Part shown: in pieces, positions 35,150 through 43,435 of the stretch
Position numbering within the stretch: the stretch's first letter is position 1
How the letters are laid out: each line of letters starts with the position of its first letter
Assembly (NCBI GenBank): GCA_029776155.1
Contig: JAKOTU010000018.1
Span: 1-64,000, forward strand
DNA from: Bacillota bacterium
GTDB taxonomy: Bacteria; Bacillota; Limnochordia; Darwinibacteriales; Darwinibacteriaceae
Reading direction: 5' to 3'
DNA length: 64,000 nt
The notes under the pieces: model-generated
Told to the model about the DNA's origin: nothing
Database searches by the model: none
The model's input: only the letters and a program-made list of their open reading frames with translations
Made by a program: the position numbers and the translations under genes

Positions 35150-35437
35150 TTACGCAAGCACGGCATCAGTCACGACGCTAACCGCTTTTCCGTTCTTTCC
35201 TCTGCGTTCGAAGGAAACGTAGCCATCCACCTTGGCATACAGGGTATCGTCCTTGCCCAAGCCCACATTCAAGCCTGGCTTAATCCGGGTTCCCCTCTGG
35301 CGGACGATGATGCTCCCCGCCGTCACAAACTGCCCGTCATGGCTTTTTATGCCCAGGCGCTTCGCTGCGGAATCCCGGCCGTTCTTGGTGCTTCCGCCGC
35401 CCTTCTTAGTGGCGAAAAGCTGAAGATTCATCCTCAC
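35150..35437 (-). CDS. rpmA: 50S ribosomal protein bL27 with cleavable N-terminal extension
   Basis: The 95-residue bL27 begins [20 protein letters not shown]. The LQLFA stretch before TKKGG corresponds to the N-terminal extension seen in Bacillota, removed by the Prp protease encoded just upstream; the mature N-terminus reaches the peptidyl transferase centre. GTG 35437 has AGGAGG at 9 nt. ATG 35431 is possible but has longer spacing. It overlaps prp by 32 nt. Confidence 0.96.
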   Translation of the reverse strand: MRMNLQLFATKKGGGSTKNGRDSAAKRLGIKSHDGQFVTAGSIIVRQRGTRIKPGLNVGLGKDDTLYAKVDGYVSFERRGKNGKAVSVVTDAVLA

Positions 35438-35771
35438 GGTATGGCACCTCCTTCACACGTACAAATTGCTTATATTCCCGCTCCGTGGCCTTAAGGCCAG
35501 CATACAAAACTTCCAAGACAAGCTGGGCCTGCTGCCACTCTCCACTGTCCAACCCTGGGGGGAGCAGGCAGTCTAAAGTCCCAGTTTTTTCCTCCACCTC
35601 TACTTGGCACGCGATACCCACAACCTTGGTGAGCCCCAGCACAGCCGTTTGGGTCAGGGCCGAAACGGCGGCGCAGACAATATCCTCTCCGGGGTCTGCA
35701 AAACCGGCATGACCCCGGGCCCGGAAACCGTGCCAACCCTGGGTGGATTTGAGGAATTCAACACGGATCAT
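35406..35771 (-). CDS. prp: L27-processing cysteine protease Prp (YsxB)
   Basis: The 121-residue protein has the Prp catalytic signature [20 protein letters not shown] with His21 and Cys33. Prp cleaves the N-terminal extension of L27. Its place between rplU and rpmA is the conserved arrangement, and the adjacent L27 carries the matching extension. Confidence 0.95.
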   Translation of the reverse strand: MIRVEFLKSTQGWHGFRARGHAGFADPGEDIVCAAVSALTQTAVLGLTKVVGIACQVEVEEKTGTLDCLLPPGLDSGEWQQAQLVLEVLYAGLKATEREYKQFVRVKEVPYREDESSAFRH

Positions 35772-35776
35772 GGCCC

Positions 35777-36088
35777 TTAAGCAGTGATGGATTCGATAAA
35801 TAGCTTAGTGTAGGGCTGACGATGGCCTTGCTTTTTCTTGTAGTTCTTCTTGGGCTTGTACTTAAACACGATGATCTTCTTCTGCTTGCCCTGCTTTACA
35901 GCCTTGGCCACCACTTTCGCGCCTGCCACGTAAGGCTTGCCCACGAGGATCTGACCATCTTTGCTCACCAGCAGGACCCGATCAAAGACAACTTCATCGC
36001 CTTCGTTCACATCCAGCTTCTCCACGAAAATGGTATCTCCTGCGGACACGCGGTACTGCTTACCACCTGTTTCGATAACGGCGTACAT
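35777..36088 (-). CDS. rplU: 50S ribosomal protein bL21
   Basis: The 103-residue protein [46 protein letters not shown] is bL21. ATG 36088 has AAGGAGG upstream; the longer frame extends into the leader RNA and is not used. It is the first gene of the rplU-prp-rpmA operon, transcribed from a strong sigma-A promoter through a structured leader. Confidence 0.97.
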   Translation of the reverse strand: MYAVIETGGKQYRVSAGDTIFVEKLDVNEGDEVVFDRVLLVSKDGQILVGKPYVAGAKVVAKAVKQGKQKKIIVFKYKPKKNYKKKQGHRQPYTKLFIESITA

Positions 36089-36195
36089 CCAGTGCACCTC
36101 CTTATCCAGACTCGCCATGAAGGTACCCATCCGGGATTTCCAACCTTTTCTGAGCGGTTTCAGTGCCCGACGGCAACGCCATCGGCGCACTTACA
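36089..36195 (-). ncRNA. Probable L21 leader (5' UTR of rplU)
   Basis: About 107 nt separate the predicted start point from rplU. The RNA contains a stable hairpin (36163-36190: GTGCGCCGATGGC / GCCGTCGGGCAC with a short loop) and further complementarity. An L21 autoregulatory leader is known upstream of rplU in Bacillota. I assign this by position and structure; the consensus was not checked. Confidence 0.55.
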
Positions 36196-36201
36196 TGACA
36201 C

Positions 36202-36230
36202 ATTCTAACACCAACGTTCGTCCCTGTCAA
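36202..36230 (-). promoter_or_regulatory. Sigma-A promoter of rplU-prp-rpmA
   Basis: Consensus TTGACA (minus, 36230-36225), 17-bp spacer and TAGAAT (36207-36202). The TGA within the -35 box is the stop codon of the upstream RNase G gene. Confidence 0.9.
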
Positions 36231-37876
36231 TTCCGGTTTTCCACCGGGCGCGCCAGGGCACTGGTGCGGTAGACCTCCACGATCTCCACTTCCACCTGCT
36301 GCCCCACCAAGGTGCTGCAGCCCAGGCACTCCAGGGCATAGCCCTCCAGGCGCGCCAGTCCGCTGCCGGGGTTTTTGGCGTGGGGCTCCAGGATCTCCAC
36401 CGTGAGGCGCTGGCCCACGGCCACAGGCAGGGCCTCCTTCTGCAAAAGGTCCGCCGAGCCGCAGCTCAGCTCGAACTCCCCCCAGGCATAAGTATCATCT
36501 CCCCGCACGAACACCGCTTTGCCCACTTCCTTTTCCAGAAGCTCCAGGTTTTTCCCGCCTGTTCCGATGAGCTGCGCGGCCACCGCGGAGTGACAGCGCA
36601 CGAGCACCGCTTCCACCTCGTCCTCGGCAGCGGCGGCCTGTACGGCGCGGGCAATGCGCAGCGCGGTTGTATCATGGGAATCCACCCGGCCGCTTCCCCG
36701 GCAATGGGGGCACTGCATCTCCAGCATCTCCGTCAGGGGCCGTTTCGCCTTTCTGCGCACCAGCTCCACCAGGCCCAGGCGGGTAAAGCCGCAGATTTTG
36801 GTGCGGGTTTTGTCCGCGCCCAGGCTCTCGGCCAGGCGGGAGAGCACCTGTTCCCGATGGGCTTCCTGGGGCATGTGTACAAAATCGATGATTACGATGC
36901 CCCCGATGTTGCGCAAGCGGAGCTGTCGGGCGATTTCCTCCGCAGCGCCCAGGTTGGTCCTCAGCACCGTATCCTGGAGATCTACCCCACCCACATACTT
37001 CCCGGTGTTCACATCGATGGTGAGCAGAGCTTCTGTTTGGTTAATCACCAGATACCCACCGCAATCCAGCCACACCCGGGGACTGCGGGCTCGCTCCAAA
37101 TCCTTGTCTAGACCCAGGTGGGTGAAGATGCCCACCTTACCCTGGTACAACTCTACCCCCGTAGAATCCAAGCCCAGATCCTTCAGCTCCTGCTGCACCC
37201 TGCTGAGCAGGGACGGGCTGTCCACAACGATTCTAGTGTCCTGGGGGCGGTACAGGTCGCGGATAATGCGGTAGATCAGATCATGATCCCGATACAGCAG
37301 CGGCCCGCAGCTTTTGCTTTTGAACTTGCGCTGAATGCGGGCCCATTCCTGAAGCAGCGCCTCCAGTTCTTCCCGCAGCTCCTCCGGCTCTGCCTCCTGG
37401 GCCATGGTGCGCACAATCAGGCCCATCCCTTCCGGCAGCAGCTCGGCAGCTAGCGCCTTCAGGCGGGACCGCTCTCCTTCATCGCTGATCTGCCGGGAAA
37501 TGCCCACCCCTTCCTGTGTGGGCAGGAGTACCAGAAAACGCCCGGGCAGGGTAATCTTGGTGGTTACCCGCGGCCCTTTGGTCCCCTCTGCCTCCTTGGT
37601 CACCTGCACCAGGAGGCTATCGCCTTTGCGCAGGTTCTGGGCCGTCTTCTCGCCGGACAGATCGGCGAGAAACAAAAAGGCGTTCTTGGGCAGACCGAGA
37701 TCGACAAATGCCGCGTCCATGCCCGGCAGGACGTTTTCCACCCGGCCTTTGTAGATATTATTCAGCAGACGGTCCTGCACATCCCGCTCAAGAAAGTACT
37801 CCACCAGCCGGCCGTTTTCCACCAGCCCCACTTGGACGTGCTGGAGCAGGGAGGAAATAACTATTGCTCTGTCCAT
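36227..37876 (-). CDS. rng: Ribonuclease G/E family
   Basis: The 549-residue protein has an N-terminal S1 domain with NNIYKGRVENVLPGMDAAFVD, the RNase H-like/DNase I-like catalytic region with TIDVNTGKYVGG (metal-binding Asp) and NIGGIVIIDFVHM (second Asp), and a zinc-link motif CPHCRGSGRV. It processes rRNA and decays mRNA. It overlaps the downstream end of the DUF2344 gene by 16 nt and its stop lies in the rplU promoter. The rng-rplU order is common in Clostridia. Confidence 0.93.
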   Translation of the reverse strand: MDRAIVISSLLQHVQVGLVENGRLVEYFLERDVQDRLLNNIYKGRVENVLPGMDAAFVDLGLPKNAFLFLADLSGEKTAQNLRKGDSLLVQVTKEAEGTKGPRVTTKITLPGRFLVLLPTQEGVGISRQISDEGERSRLKALAAELLPEGMGLIVRTMAQEAEPEELREELEALLQEWARIQRKFKSKSCGPLLYRDHDLIYRIIRDLYRPQDTRIVVDSPSLLSRVQQELKDLGLDSTGVELYQGKVGIFTHLGLDKDLERARSPRVWLDCGGYLVINQTEALLTIDVNTGKYVGGVDLQDTVLRTNLGAAEEIARQLRLRNIGGIVIIDFVHMPQEAHREQVLSRLAESLGADKTRTKICGFTRLGLVELVRRKAKRPLTEMLEMQCPHCRGSGRVDSHDTTALRIARAVQAAAAEDEVEAVLVRCHSAVAAQLIGTGGKNLELLEKEVGKAVFVRGDDTYAWGEFELSCGSADLLQKEALPVAVGQRLTVEILEPHAKNPGSGLARLEGYALECLGCSTLVGQQVEVEIVEVYRTSALARPVENRN

Positions 37877-38565
37877 GTGAAACCCCTATTCCCCAAGGGA
37901 GCCTGGTAGACACTCCCCACTTTTTTGAACTGGCCTAACCTGGTAATGACTGCCTCAGCTGGGTTAAAGCCCAGAAGCAGCCCCAGCTCTTCCAAACGCA
38001 GGTTTCCCTCGCTGCCCACTGCGGCCAGACAGTGCACCTCCACTGCCCCTTCCAGCTGGGCGATGCGGGGCAGGCCGAAGAGCAGTGGGCGCAGGTTCAC
38101 CTGGCGGTTTCCCCGTTTAGTCTGCCTCTCCACCACAAAGCTATCCTGAGCCTTGAGGCTCTGCCAACGCCCCTCAACATCCTCGGGGGAAACCCCCGGC
38201 AGGGTCACCTTCCACAGGGCTGCGTTAATCTCGCTCATGAGGGCAGGAGAGCCTTCTGGGAGGCGTTCAGCCTGCACCACCTGGAAGCCCGGAGGAAGGT
38301 AGCGGTTGAAGTGCTCCAGGAAAAATGCCGGGTCCCAGTCTTCCACCAGGCGGTAGTCCGCGTATTCCGCCTCGCTCAGCGCCCCCACGGGAAGGGGGAA
38401 GCTGTAGGACACAATGGGCCGGGGAGAAAACCCTTCCGAATACGCCATGGGCAGGCCCGCCCGGCGCACGGCCCGTTCGAAGGCCCGCAGCACATCCAAG
38501 TGGGAGAGGAACCTTACTTCAGAACCCTTGGTAAACTGAAAGCGGATAGTGCTGGTGTTAGTCAC
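37861..38565 (-). CDS. TIGR03936/DUF2344 radical-SAM-linked protein
   Basis: The 234-residue protein (IRFQFTKGSEVRFLSHLDVLRAFERAVRRAGLPMAYSEGFSPRP) is the DUF2344 family, found next to or fused with TIGR03960-type radical SAM proteins. Its biochemical role is not established. GTG 38565 has GGAGG at 9 nt, overlapping the end of the radical SAM gene by 8 nt, so the pair is coupled. Confidence 0.9.
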   Translation of the reverse strand: MTNTSTIRFQFTKGSEVRFLSHLDVLRAFERAVRRAGLPMAYSEGFSPRPIVSYSFPLPVGALSEAEYADYRLVEDWDPAFFLEHFNRYLPPGFQVVQAERLPEGSPALMSEINAALWKVTLPGVSPEDVEGRWQSLKAQDSFVVERQTKRGNRQVNLRPLLFGLPRIAQLEGAVEVHCLAAVGSEGNLRLEELGLLLGFNPAEAVITRLGQFKKVGSVYQAPLGNRGFTWTEQ

Positions 38566-40411
38566 CGCGGCCCACCTCCGTGAGCTTGTTCGCTACCTTT
38601 AAGTTAAAGCACACCCCGCAGAGACTGCAGCGATCCCAGCGGCAGTCTGGAGTGGGCACGGCCTGTTGAGCCCGCTGCCACTCCTGCACCAGGAACTTAG
38701 TATCAACGCCCGGACTAAGATGATCCCAGGGCAGGGGGTCTCCAGGCTCTAGGCAGCGCTGCGCGTACTCCTTGGGGTCAAGCCCCTCGTCCCGAAACGC
38801 CTGCAGCCAGCTCTCAAAGCGCAGCTGATCGTCCCAGCTGTCGAACTGGCAGCCCAAATCCACGGCCCGCTCTAACACCGCGCCTAAGCGGCGGTCTCCC
38901 CGGGAGAAGACGGCCTCCAGGAAGCTGTGTTCCACTTTGTGCAGGCTGAACTGGATGCCCGGATGGCGCAGCCGCTCCATGAGATACTCCTGTTTGCCCT
39001 GGAGCACCTCCAGGGGATCCTGGCCCCGCCACTGGAAGGGCGTATGGGGCTTGGGCACAAAGGAGGCCACGCTCACTGTCACCTCCGGCCTCTTGCGGGA
39101 AGTGCGGTACTGACGGCCCCAGGCTAGAACCTGCTTGGCCAGGTCGGCGATGCCGTCCAGGTCCTGCTCCGTCTCTGTCGGTAGACCGATCATGAAGTAC
39201 AACTTTATGCGGTGCCAGCCAGCCTGGAAGGCAGCCTGGACCACTTCCTTGAGATCCTGGTCGGATACGTTTTTGTTGATCACGTCGCGCAGACGCTGAG
39301 TGCCCGCCTCTGGGGCGAAGGTGAGCCCCGTTTTGCGGGCCTTTTGGATCTCTTCAGCCAGCTCTACGGCGAAGGAATCCAAGCGTAGGGAAGGCAGGGA
39401 TACGGACACGCCGCAGCCTTGGTAGGTGGCGATGAGCTCCTTAACCAAGGGGCGGATCTGGGTATAGTCGCCGCTGGAAAGGGAAGAAAGGGAGATTTCA
39501 TCATACCCTGTGCTCTTGACCAGCTTGGCCACCTGCTCCTTGAGCTGCTCCGGATCCCTTTCCCGCACAGGGCGGTAGATCATCCCCGCCTGGCAGAAGC
39601 GGCAGCCCCGGGTACAGCCGCGCAGGATCTCCACCATCACCCGGTCATGGATCACTTCCGTGTAGGGTACCACAAACTCTTCCGGAAAGGGCAGGGCACC
39701 TAGATCGGGTGCCACCCGTTTTTCGATGGTGGTGGGAAGGTTAGGCTCCAGAGCCTCAAGCCCTTGGAACTTCCCTTGGGCGTAAACGGCCCGGTAAAAG
39801 CCGGGTACATACACGCCCCGCAGGCGGGCCAGCTCCCTGAGAATCTCCCGGCGCCCAACTCCCCTCTGTTTTCCGGCCTTAGCCACGTCCAAAACCTCGT
39901 GGATCACCTCTTCACCCTCACCCAAGACCACAAAATCCAAAAAGTCCGCGAGGGGCTCCACATTAAAGGCGCAGGGACCGCCGGCCAGCACCAGCGGATC
40001 CCCTTCCCGCCGCTCCCGGGACCTGCGGGGGATACCGGCCAGATCCAGCATCTTCAAGATGTTGGTGTAACTCAGCTCATGCTGCAGCGTGAAACCCACC
40101 AGGTCAAAGTCCGCGAGGCTGCGGCCCGATTCCAGGGCAGTTAGGGGGATACCGCGCTCGCTCATGAGCTGCTGCATGTCCACCCAAGGGGCATAGGCGC
40201 GCTCAGCCAGGGCATCGCTGCGCCCGTTGATGATCGCATACAGGATCTTAAAACCCAGATGCCCCATGCCCACATCGTAGACATCTGGAAAGGCCAAAAC
40301 CATTTTGACTTTATCTTCCGTCCACTCTTTGTGCACCGCATTCACTTCATTGTTTGTGTAGCGGGCTGGTTTGGAAACCAATGGCAAGAGCGGTAAAAGG
40401 CGCTTGTCCAT
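38558..40411 (-). CDS. TIGR03960-family B12-binding radical SAM protein
   Basis: The 617-residue protein has a cobalamin-binding-like N-terminal domain (about 30-190) and a radical SAM core with CTRGCRFCQAG (CxxxCxxC) near residue 265, followed by a C-terminal domain ending in a Cys-rich stretch (CRWDRCSLCGVCFN). The family occurs with RNase G, L21 and L27 genes in Clostridia; its substrate is unknown. It is encoded between spoIVFB and the DUF2344 gene. Confidence 0.9.
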   Translation of the reverse strand: MDKRLLPLLPLVSKPARYTNNEVNAVHKEWTEDKVKMVLAFPDVYDVGMGHLGFKILYAIINGRSDALAERAYAPWVDMQQLMSERGIPLTALESGRSLADFDLVGFTLQHELSYTNILKMLDLAGIPRRSRERREGDPLVLAGGPCAFNVEPLADFLDFVVLGEGEEVIHEVLDVAKAGKQRGVGRREILRELARLRGVYVPGFYRAVYAQGKFQGLEALEPNLPTTIEKRVAPDLGALPFPEEFVVPYTEVIHDRVMVEILRGCTRGCRFCQAGMIYRPVRERDPEQLKEQVAKLVKSTGYDEISLSSLSSGDYTQIRPLVKELIATYQGCGVSVSLPSLRLDSFAVELAEEIQKARKTGLTFAPEAGTQRLRDVINKNVSDQDLKEVVQAAFQAGWHRIKLYFMIGLPTETEQDLDGIADLAKQVLAWGRQYRTSRKRPEVTVSVASFVPKPHTPFQWRGQDPLEVLQGKQEYLMERLRHPGIQFSLHKVEHSFLEAVFSRGDRRLGAVLERAVDLGCQFDSWDDQLRFESWLQAFRDEGLDPKEYAQRCLEPGDPLPWDHLSPGVDTKFLVQEWQRAQQAVPTPDCRWDRCSLCGVCFNLKVANKLTEVGRGD

Positions 40412-40429
40412 ACAACCACTCCCTTCTGT

Positions 40430-41317
40430 TCAAAACAGCCTGTGCATCGGCAGGGCACCCAATTTGCAGGCAAGTCCCCGTTCAAATAGGGCACTGATCA
40501 ACTCCACCTCACCCAAAAAGCCTGCAATCTGTCCCTCCAAATCCACAACCCACACCAGGTGGTAAGCCGGAGGCTGAAAACTGCGCAGCACTTCCCCCAG
40601 CGAGCTTTCACTGGTGGCAGCCAGGTGTTTCACGGGGAACACCCGCTTGAGGCGCAGCTGCTGCCTTCTGCCGGTTAAATAGCGCATGAAGACATAACTG
40701 GAGGCATTCTGTTCTGCTCTGGCAGCCGCGAACAGCATTACCGCTGTGAAAAGGACCAATATAAAATTATATCGCTTTAAAAAGACATTGTAAATTCCCC
40801 AGGCCGCCAGCAGCACGCTGAAGGCCTGGCCCAAACGGGCCGCCAAGCGGGTTGCCTGGGCGAACCCCATTTTACGCACAAGCAGGCTGCGCAACACCCT
40901 CCCCCCATCCAAGGGGAGCACCGGTACAAGGTTAAACAGGGCCATGCCCAGATTCGCCTGGATAAAAAACCGAAACCAATAGGGATCGAACTGCACATAA
41001 GGCCAAAGCCCGTAGGCCAGGCCAGCCACGAGCACATTGCCCGCCGGGCCGGCGCAGGCCACCACCCATTCCACCTCCGGGTTAAGCTGCAGAAAGGCTT
41101 CCATTCTGGTTAGGCCCCCGAAGGGCAACAGCTCGATGTCGGTCACCGGCAGCCTGTACCGTCCAGCGGCCAGCACATGGCAGCCCTCATGCCAGAGCAC
41201 GAGGGCAAAGAGAACCAGGGCTTCCCAAATCTTGCCACAGGCCAAGGCCGCGGCTAAGAGCAGAATGAAAAAGGGATTCACTTTCAGCGGAATCCCAAAA
41301 CAGCTGCCAAACCGCAT
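40430..41317 (-). CDS. spoIVFB: Intramembrane metalloprotease SpoIVFB
   Basis: The 295-residue M50B protease has the zinc motif HEGCH (His43, Glu44, His47) and NLVPVLPLDGGR with Asp137, positions identical to B. subtilis SpoIVFB. Six membrane segments are followed by a C-terminal CBS-like domain (about 225-290). In the mother cell it cleaves pro-sigma-K. The adjacent 77-residue gene is a shortened partner of SpoIVFA type. ATG 41317 overlaps nothing; the spacing to that gene is 4 nt. Confidence 0.93.
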   Translation of the reverse strand: MRFGSCFGIPLKVNPFFILLLAAALACGKIWEALVLFALVLWHEGCHVLAAGRYRLPVTDIELLPFGGLTRMEAFLQLNPEVEWVVACAGPAGNVLVAGLAYGLWPYVQFDPYWFRFFIQANLGMALFNLVPVLPLDGGRVLRSLLVRKMGFAQATRLAARLGQAFSVLLAAWGIYNVFLKRYNFILVLFTAVMLFAAARAEQNASSYVFMRYLTGRRQQLRLKRVFPVKHLAATSESSLGEVLRSFQPPAYHLVWVVDLEGQIAGFLGEVELISALFERGLACKLGALPMHRLF

Positions 41318-41321
41318 TTCC

Positions 41322-41555
41322 TCACCAGCCGGAGGTGACTTCAGTCAGTTCCTTCAGCCAGGACTGCCACTGGGGCAGTTTGTCCCATGCCTTCATGCGC
41401 TCCAGAACGGGTTGGAAGGAAATGTCGGTGGTTACCACGTAATTAACATACTCTGTTACGGGCTGGACCAGCTCCAGATTGCTGTACACCAGGACAGCCA
41501 CAACCACAAAGATGACGGCAGCAAAGATCAAATCGCGGATAAAGCGTTCGGCCAC
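41322..41555 (-). CDS. Short SpoIVFA-like membrane protein without LytM domain
   Basis: This 77-residue protein has a basic start, one membrane helix (about 9-25, LIFAAVIFVVVAVLVYS) and an external segment (VTTDISFQPVLERMKAWDKLP) resembling the beginning of the SpoIVFA external region. The M23/LytM domain that normally follows is absent, and the gene ends cleanly before spoIVFB. Position minD-minE-[this]-spoIVFB matches spoIVFA. GTG 41555 has AGGAGG upstream; earlier in-frame ATGs would contain the RBS. Its ribosome-binding site is inside a hairpin (41562-41595). Confidence 0.7.
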   Translation of the reverse strand: MAERFIRDLIFAAVIFVVVAVLVYSNLELVQPVTEYVNYVVTTDISFQPVLERMKAWDKLPQWQSWLKELTEVTSGW

Positions 41556-41561
41556 CAGCAA

Positions 41562-41595
41562 GCACCTCCTCCCTAGAGTATATTCTCGGAGGTGC
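41562..41595 (-). promoter_or_regulatory. Hairpin masking the RBS of the SpoIVFA-like gene
   Basis: GCACCTCC (minus, 41595-41588) pairs over 8 bp with GGAGGTGC (41569-41562), which contains the Shine-Dalgarno sequence. A GAG/CTC pairing extends the inner part. No T-run follows, so it is not a terminator. It may limit translation until the upstream minE mRNA is translated. Confidence 0.6.
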
Positions 41596-41641
41596 CTGAT
41601 CATGTGCACAGCTGCCCGCCCGCTTCAGCCGGCCGCCTGCC

Positions 41642-41908
41642 TCACTTAATGCTGCGCTTCACACTCTTTACGGGAATATTAGCGATGAGCGCGACCGAAT
41701 CGTCGCCCTTGTCGAAGCTGACCTCCAAGCCCTCTTCGTCAATATCCAGGTACTTGGTTATCACCTGGATGAGCTCCTCTTTCAACGCCTCCACAAGGCC
41801 CGGAGAGAGGCTCGCCCGATCGTGCACGAGCACCAGACGGAGCCGTTCTTTGGCACGGTTCTTGCTGCCTTCAAAACCACCAAAAAGCCTGCTCAGAAAC
41901 TCCAACAT
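41642..41908 (-). CDS. minE: Cell division topological specificity factor MinE
   Basis: The 88-residue protein has the MinE N-terminal amphipathic/anti-MinCD region (MLEFLSRLFGG..SKNRAKERLRLVLVHDRA) and the topological-specificity domain (LKEELIQVITKYLDIDEEGLEV). With MinC and MinD encoded upstream it positions the division site. MinE rather than DivIVA-MinJ control is typical of Clostridia. It lies 14 nt after minD. Confidence 0.95.
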   Translation of the reverse strand: MLEFLSRLFGGFEGSKNRAKERLRLVLVHDRASLSPGLVEALKEELIQVITKYLDIDEEGLEVSFDKGDDSVALIANIPVKSVKRSIK

Positions 41909-41922
41909 GCCGCTCCCTCCTT

Positions 41923-42723
41923 TTAATGGGCCTCTCCGCTGAGGAGCCGTTTAAACCAGTGCATCACCGTGCGTTCCTGTAGGTTCATCAGGGGTACATC
42001 TTCCCCCAGCAGACGGCGGACAATGTTGCGGTAGGCCTGTCCCGCGCGGGACTTGGGATCGGTAACAATCGGTTCGCCCTTGTTGGTGGAGACAATGATA
42101 TCTTGGTCATCGGGGACCACGCCGAGTATATCAATGGCCAGAATGTCATCGATATCGCTGATACTCATCATATCGCCCCGGCGGACCATATTGGGCCGTA
42201 CCCGGTTGATAATCAGGTGGGGATCATAGAGCTCCGCGGCTTCCAAAAGGCCGATGATGCGGTCGGCATCGCGCACGGCAGCGATTTCGGGAGTGGTTAC
42301 GACAATGGCCGTATCCGCCCCGGCGATGGCGTTCTTAAAGCCATGCTCAATGCCCGCGGGGCTGTCCAGGAGAACAAAGTCATACTCTTCCCGCAGCTCA
42401 TCCGTGAGCTTTTTCATCTGCTCCGGAGTGACCGCATCCTTTTCCCGCGTCTGGGGTGCGGGCAAAAGCACCAGCCTGTCGCCGAACTGCTTGTCCTTAA
42501 TCAAGGCCTGGCGCAGCCGGCATTGCCCCTCCACCACATGCAGCAGATCATAGACGATCCTGTTTTCCAGACCCATGACCACATCCAGGTTCCGCAGGCC
42601 GATATCCGTATCCACCAAGCAGACCTTCTGCCCCATGGCGGCCAACCCCGTCCCCAGGTTGGCCGTTGTAGTGGTCTTGCCTACTCCACCTTTTCCGCTA
42701 GTGATCACTATAACTTTTCCCAA
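41923..42723 (-). CDS. minD: Septum site-determining ATPase MinD
   Basis: The 266-residue ParA/MinD ATPase has the deviant Walker A GKGGVGKTTTTANLG, a switch region VDTDIGLRNLD, Walker B LLDSPAGIEHG and a C-terminal amphipathic membrane-targeting helix (HWFKRLLSG). TTG 42723 is chosen because GGAGG is 8 nt upstream and MGKVIVITSGKGG is the family N-terminus; an upstream TTG would include the RBS. It is encoded between minC and minE. Confidence 0.95.
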   Translation of the reverse strand: MGKVIVITSGKGGVGKTTTTANLGTGLAAMGQKVCLVDTDIGLRNLDVVMGLENRIVYDLLHVVEGQCRLRQALIKDKQFGDRLVLLPAPQTREKDAVTPEQMKKLTDELREEYDFVLLDSPAGIEHGFKNAIAGADTAIVVTTPEIAAVRDADRIIGLLEAAELYDPHLIINRVRPNMVRRGDMMSISDIDDILAIDILGVVPDDQDIIVSTNKGEPIVTDPKSRAGQAYRNIVRRLLGEDVPLMNLQERTVMHWFKRLLSGEAH

Positions 42724-42744
42724 TCCCAGTTCCTCCCTCAACCC

Positions 42745-43377
42745 TTAATGGTTGTAAACTGAAAGCTGAATCCGATCTCCCACAACCCTGGCGATTTCCG
42801 GCCCCTCGGGTTGAGGAAGCTTTTCATCTGGTGCCCGGGAAATAAGATGGGCAATGCGCAGCTGAGTGGGTTCTAGGCGAAAGGCGAAGACAATGGCGTC
42901 CAACTTGCCCTCGGCCCCGGCATGGGCCACACCCCTTAATGAACCCAGCACCAAAATATCTCCTGTGCACACGATCTCGGCTCCCGGATTCACATCGCCC
43001 ATAACCACCACATTCCCATCATAATGGAGGCGCTGGCCGGAACGGATGGTGCGTTTCACCAGCAAGGTGTTTTCTTCCAGAGCTGACCCTTGGGGCCGGG
43101 GCTCAGGCTCGCGGTTGGAGGGAAGGCCCCAGCTCGGCGGTCGCCGATCCAGGGTCATCCCGTGGCGGTTGATCAGCCTTTCAATGGCATCAAGCTGGTC
43201 AGCGGTAAGCGCTCCTTCCCTGACCATCAGTTTTGCCGTACTACCTTGAAAGAAGCTCTCCGAAGCGATGAGCTGCTTTTCCAAAGCATCCAAGACCGCT
43301 GAGAACTGCGCAGCATCATTTATGGTCACTACCAGGCCATCACGGCTGCCTTTGATGGCACACAGCTGAGTATGCAT
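42745..43377 (-). CDS. minC: Septum site-determining protein MinC
   Basis: The 210-residue protein has a MinC N-domain (1-95, ISSxxGLVVTI-like SRDGLVVTINDAA) and the C-terminal beta-helix (about 105-205, RTIRSGQRLHYDGNVVVMGDVNPGAEI.. GDILVLGSLRGVAHAG). MinC inhibits FtsZ assembly away from midcell. It begins the minCDE set and follows PBP2, within the mreBCD-min cluster conserved in Bacillota. Confidence 0.95.
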   Translation of the reverse strand: MHTQLCAIKGSRDGLVVTINDAAQFSAVLDALEKQLIASESFFQGSTAKLMVREGALTADQLDAIERLINRHGMTLDRRPPSWGLPSNREPEPRPQGSALEENTLLVKRTIRSGQRLHYDGNVVVMGDVNPGAEIVCTGDILVLGSLRGVAHAGAEGKLDAIVFAFRLEPTQLRIAHLISRAPDEKLPQPEGPEIARVVGDRIQLSVYNH

Positions 43378-43435
43378 AACCCGTCAACTCCTAACTACCC
43401 ATCCTATTTCTGCAGAAAACCCGCGGACTCCTGCC

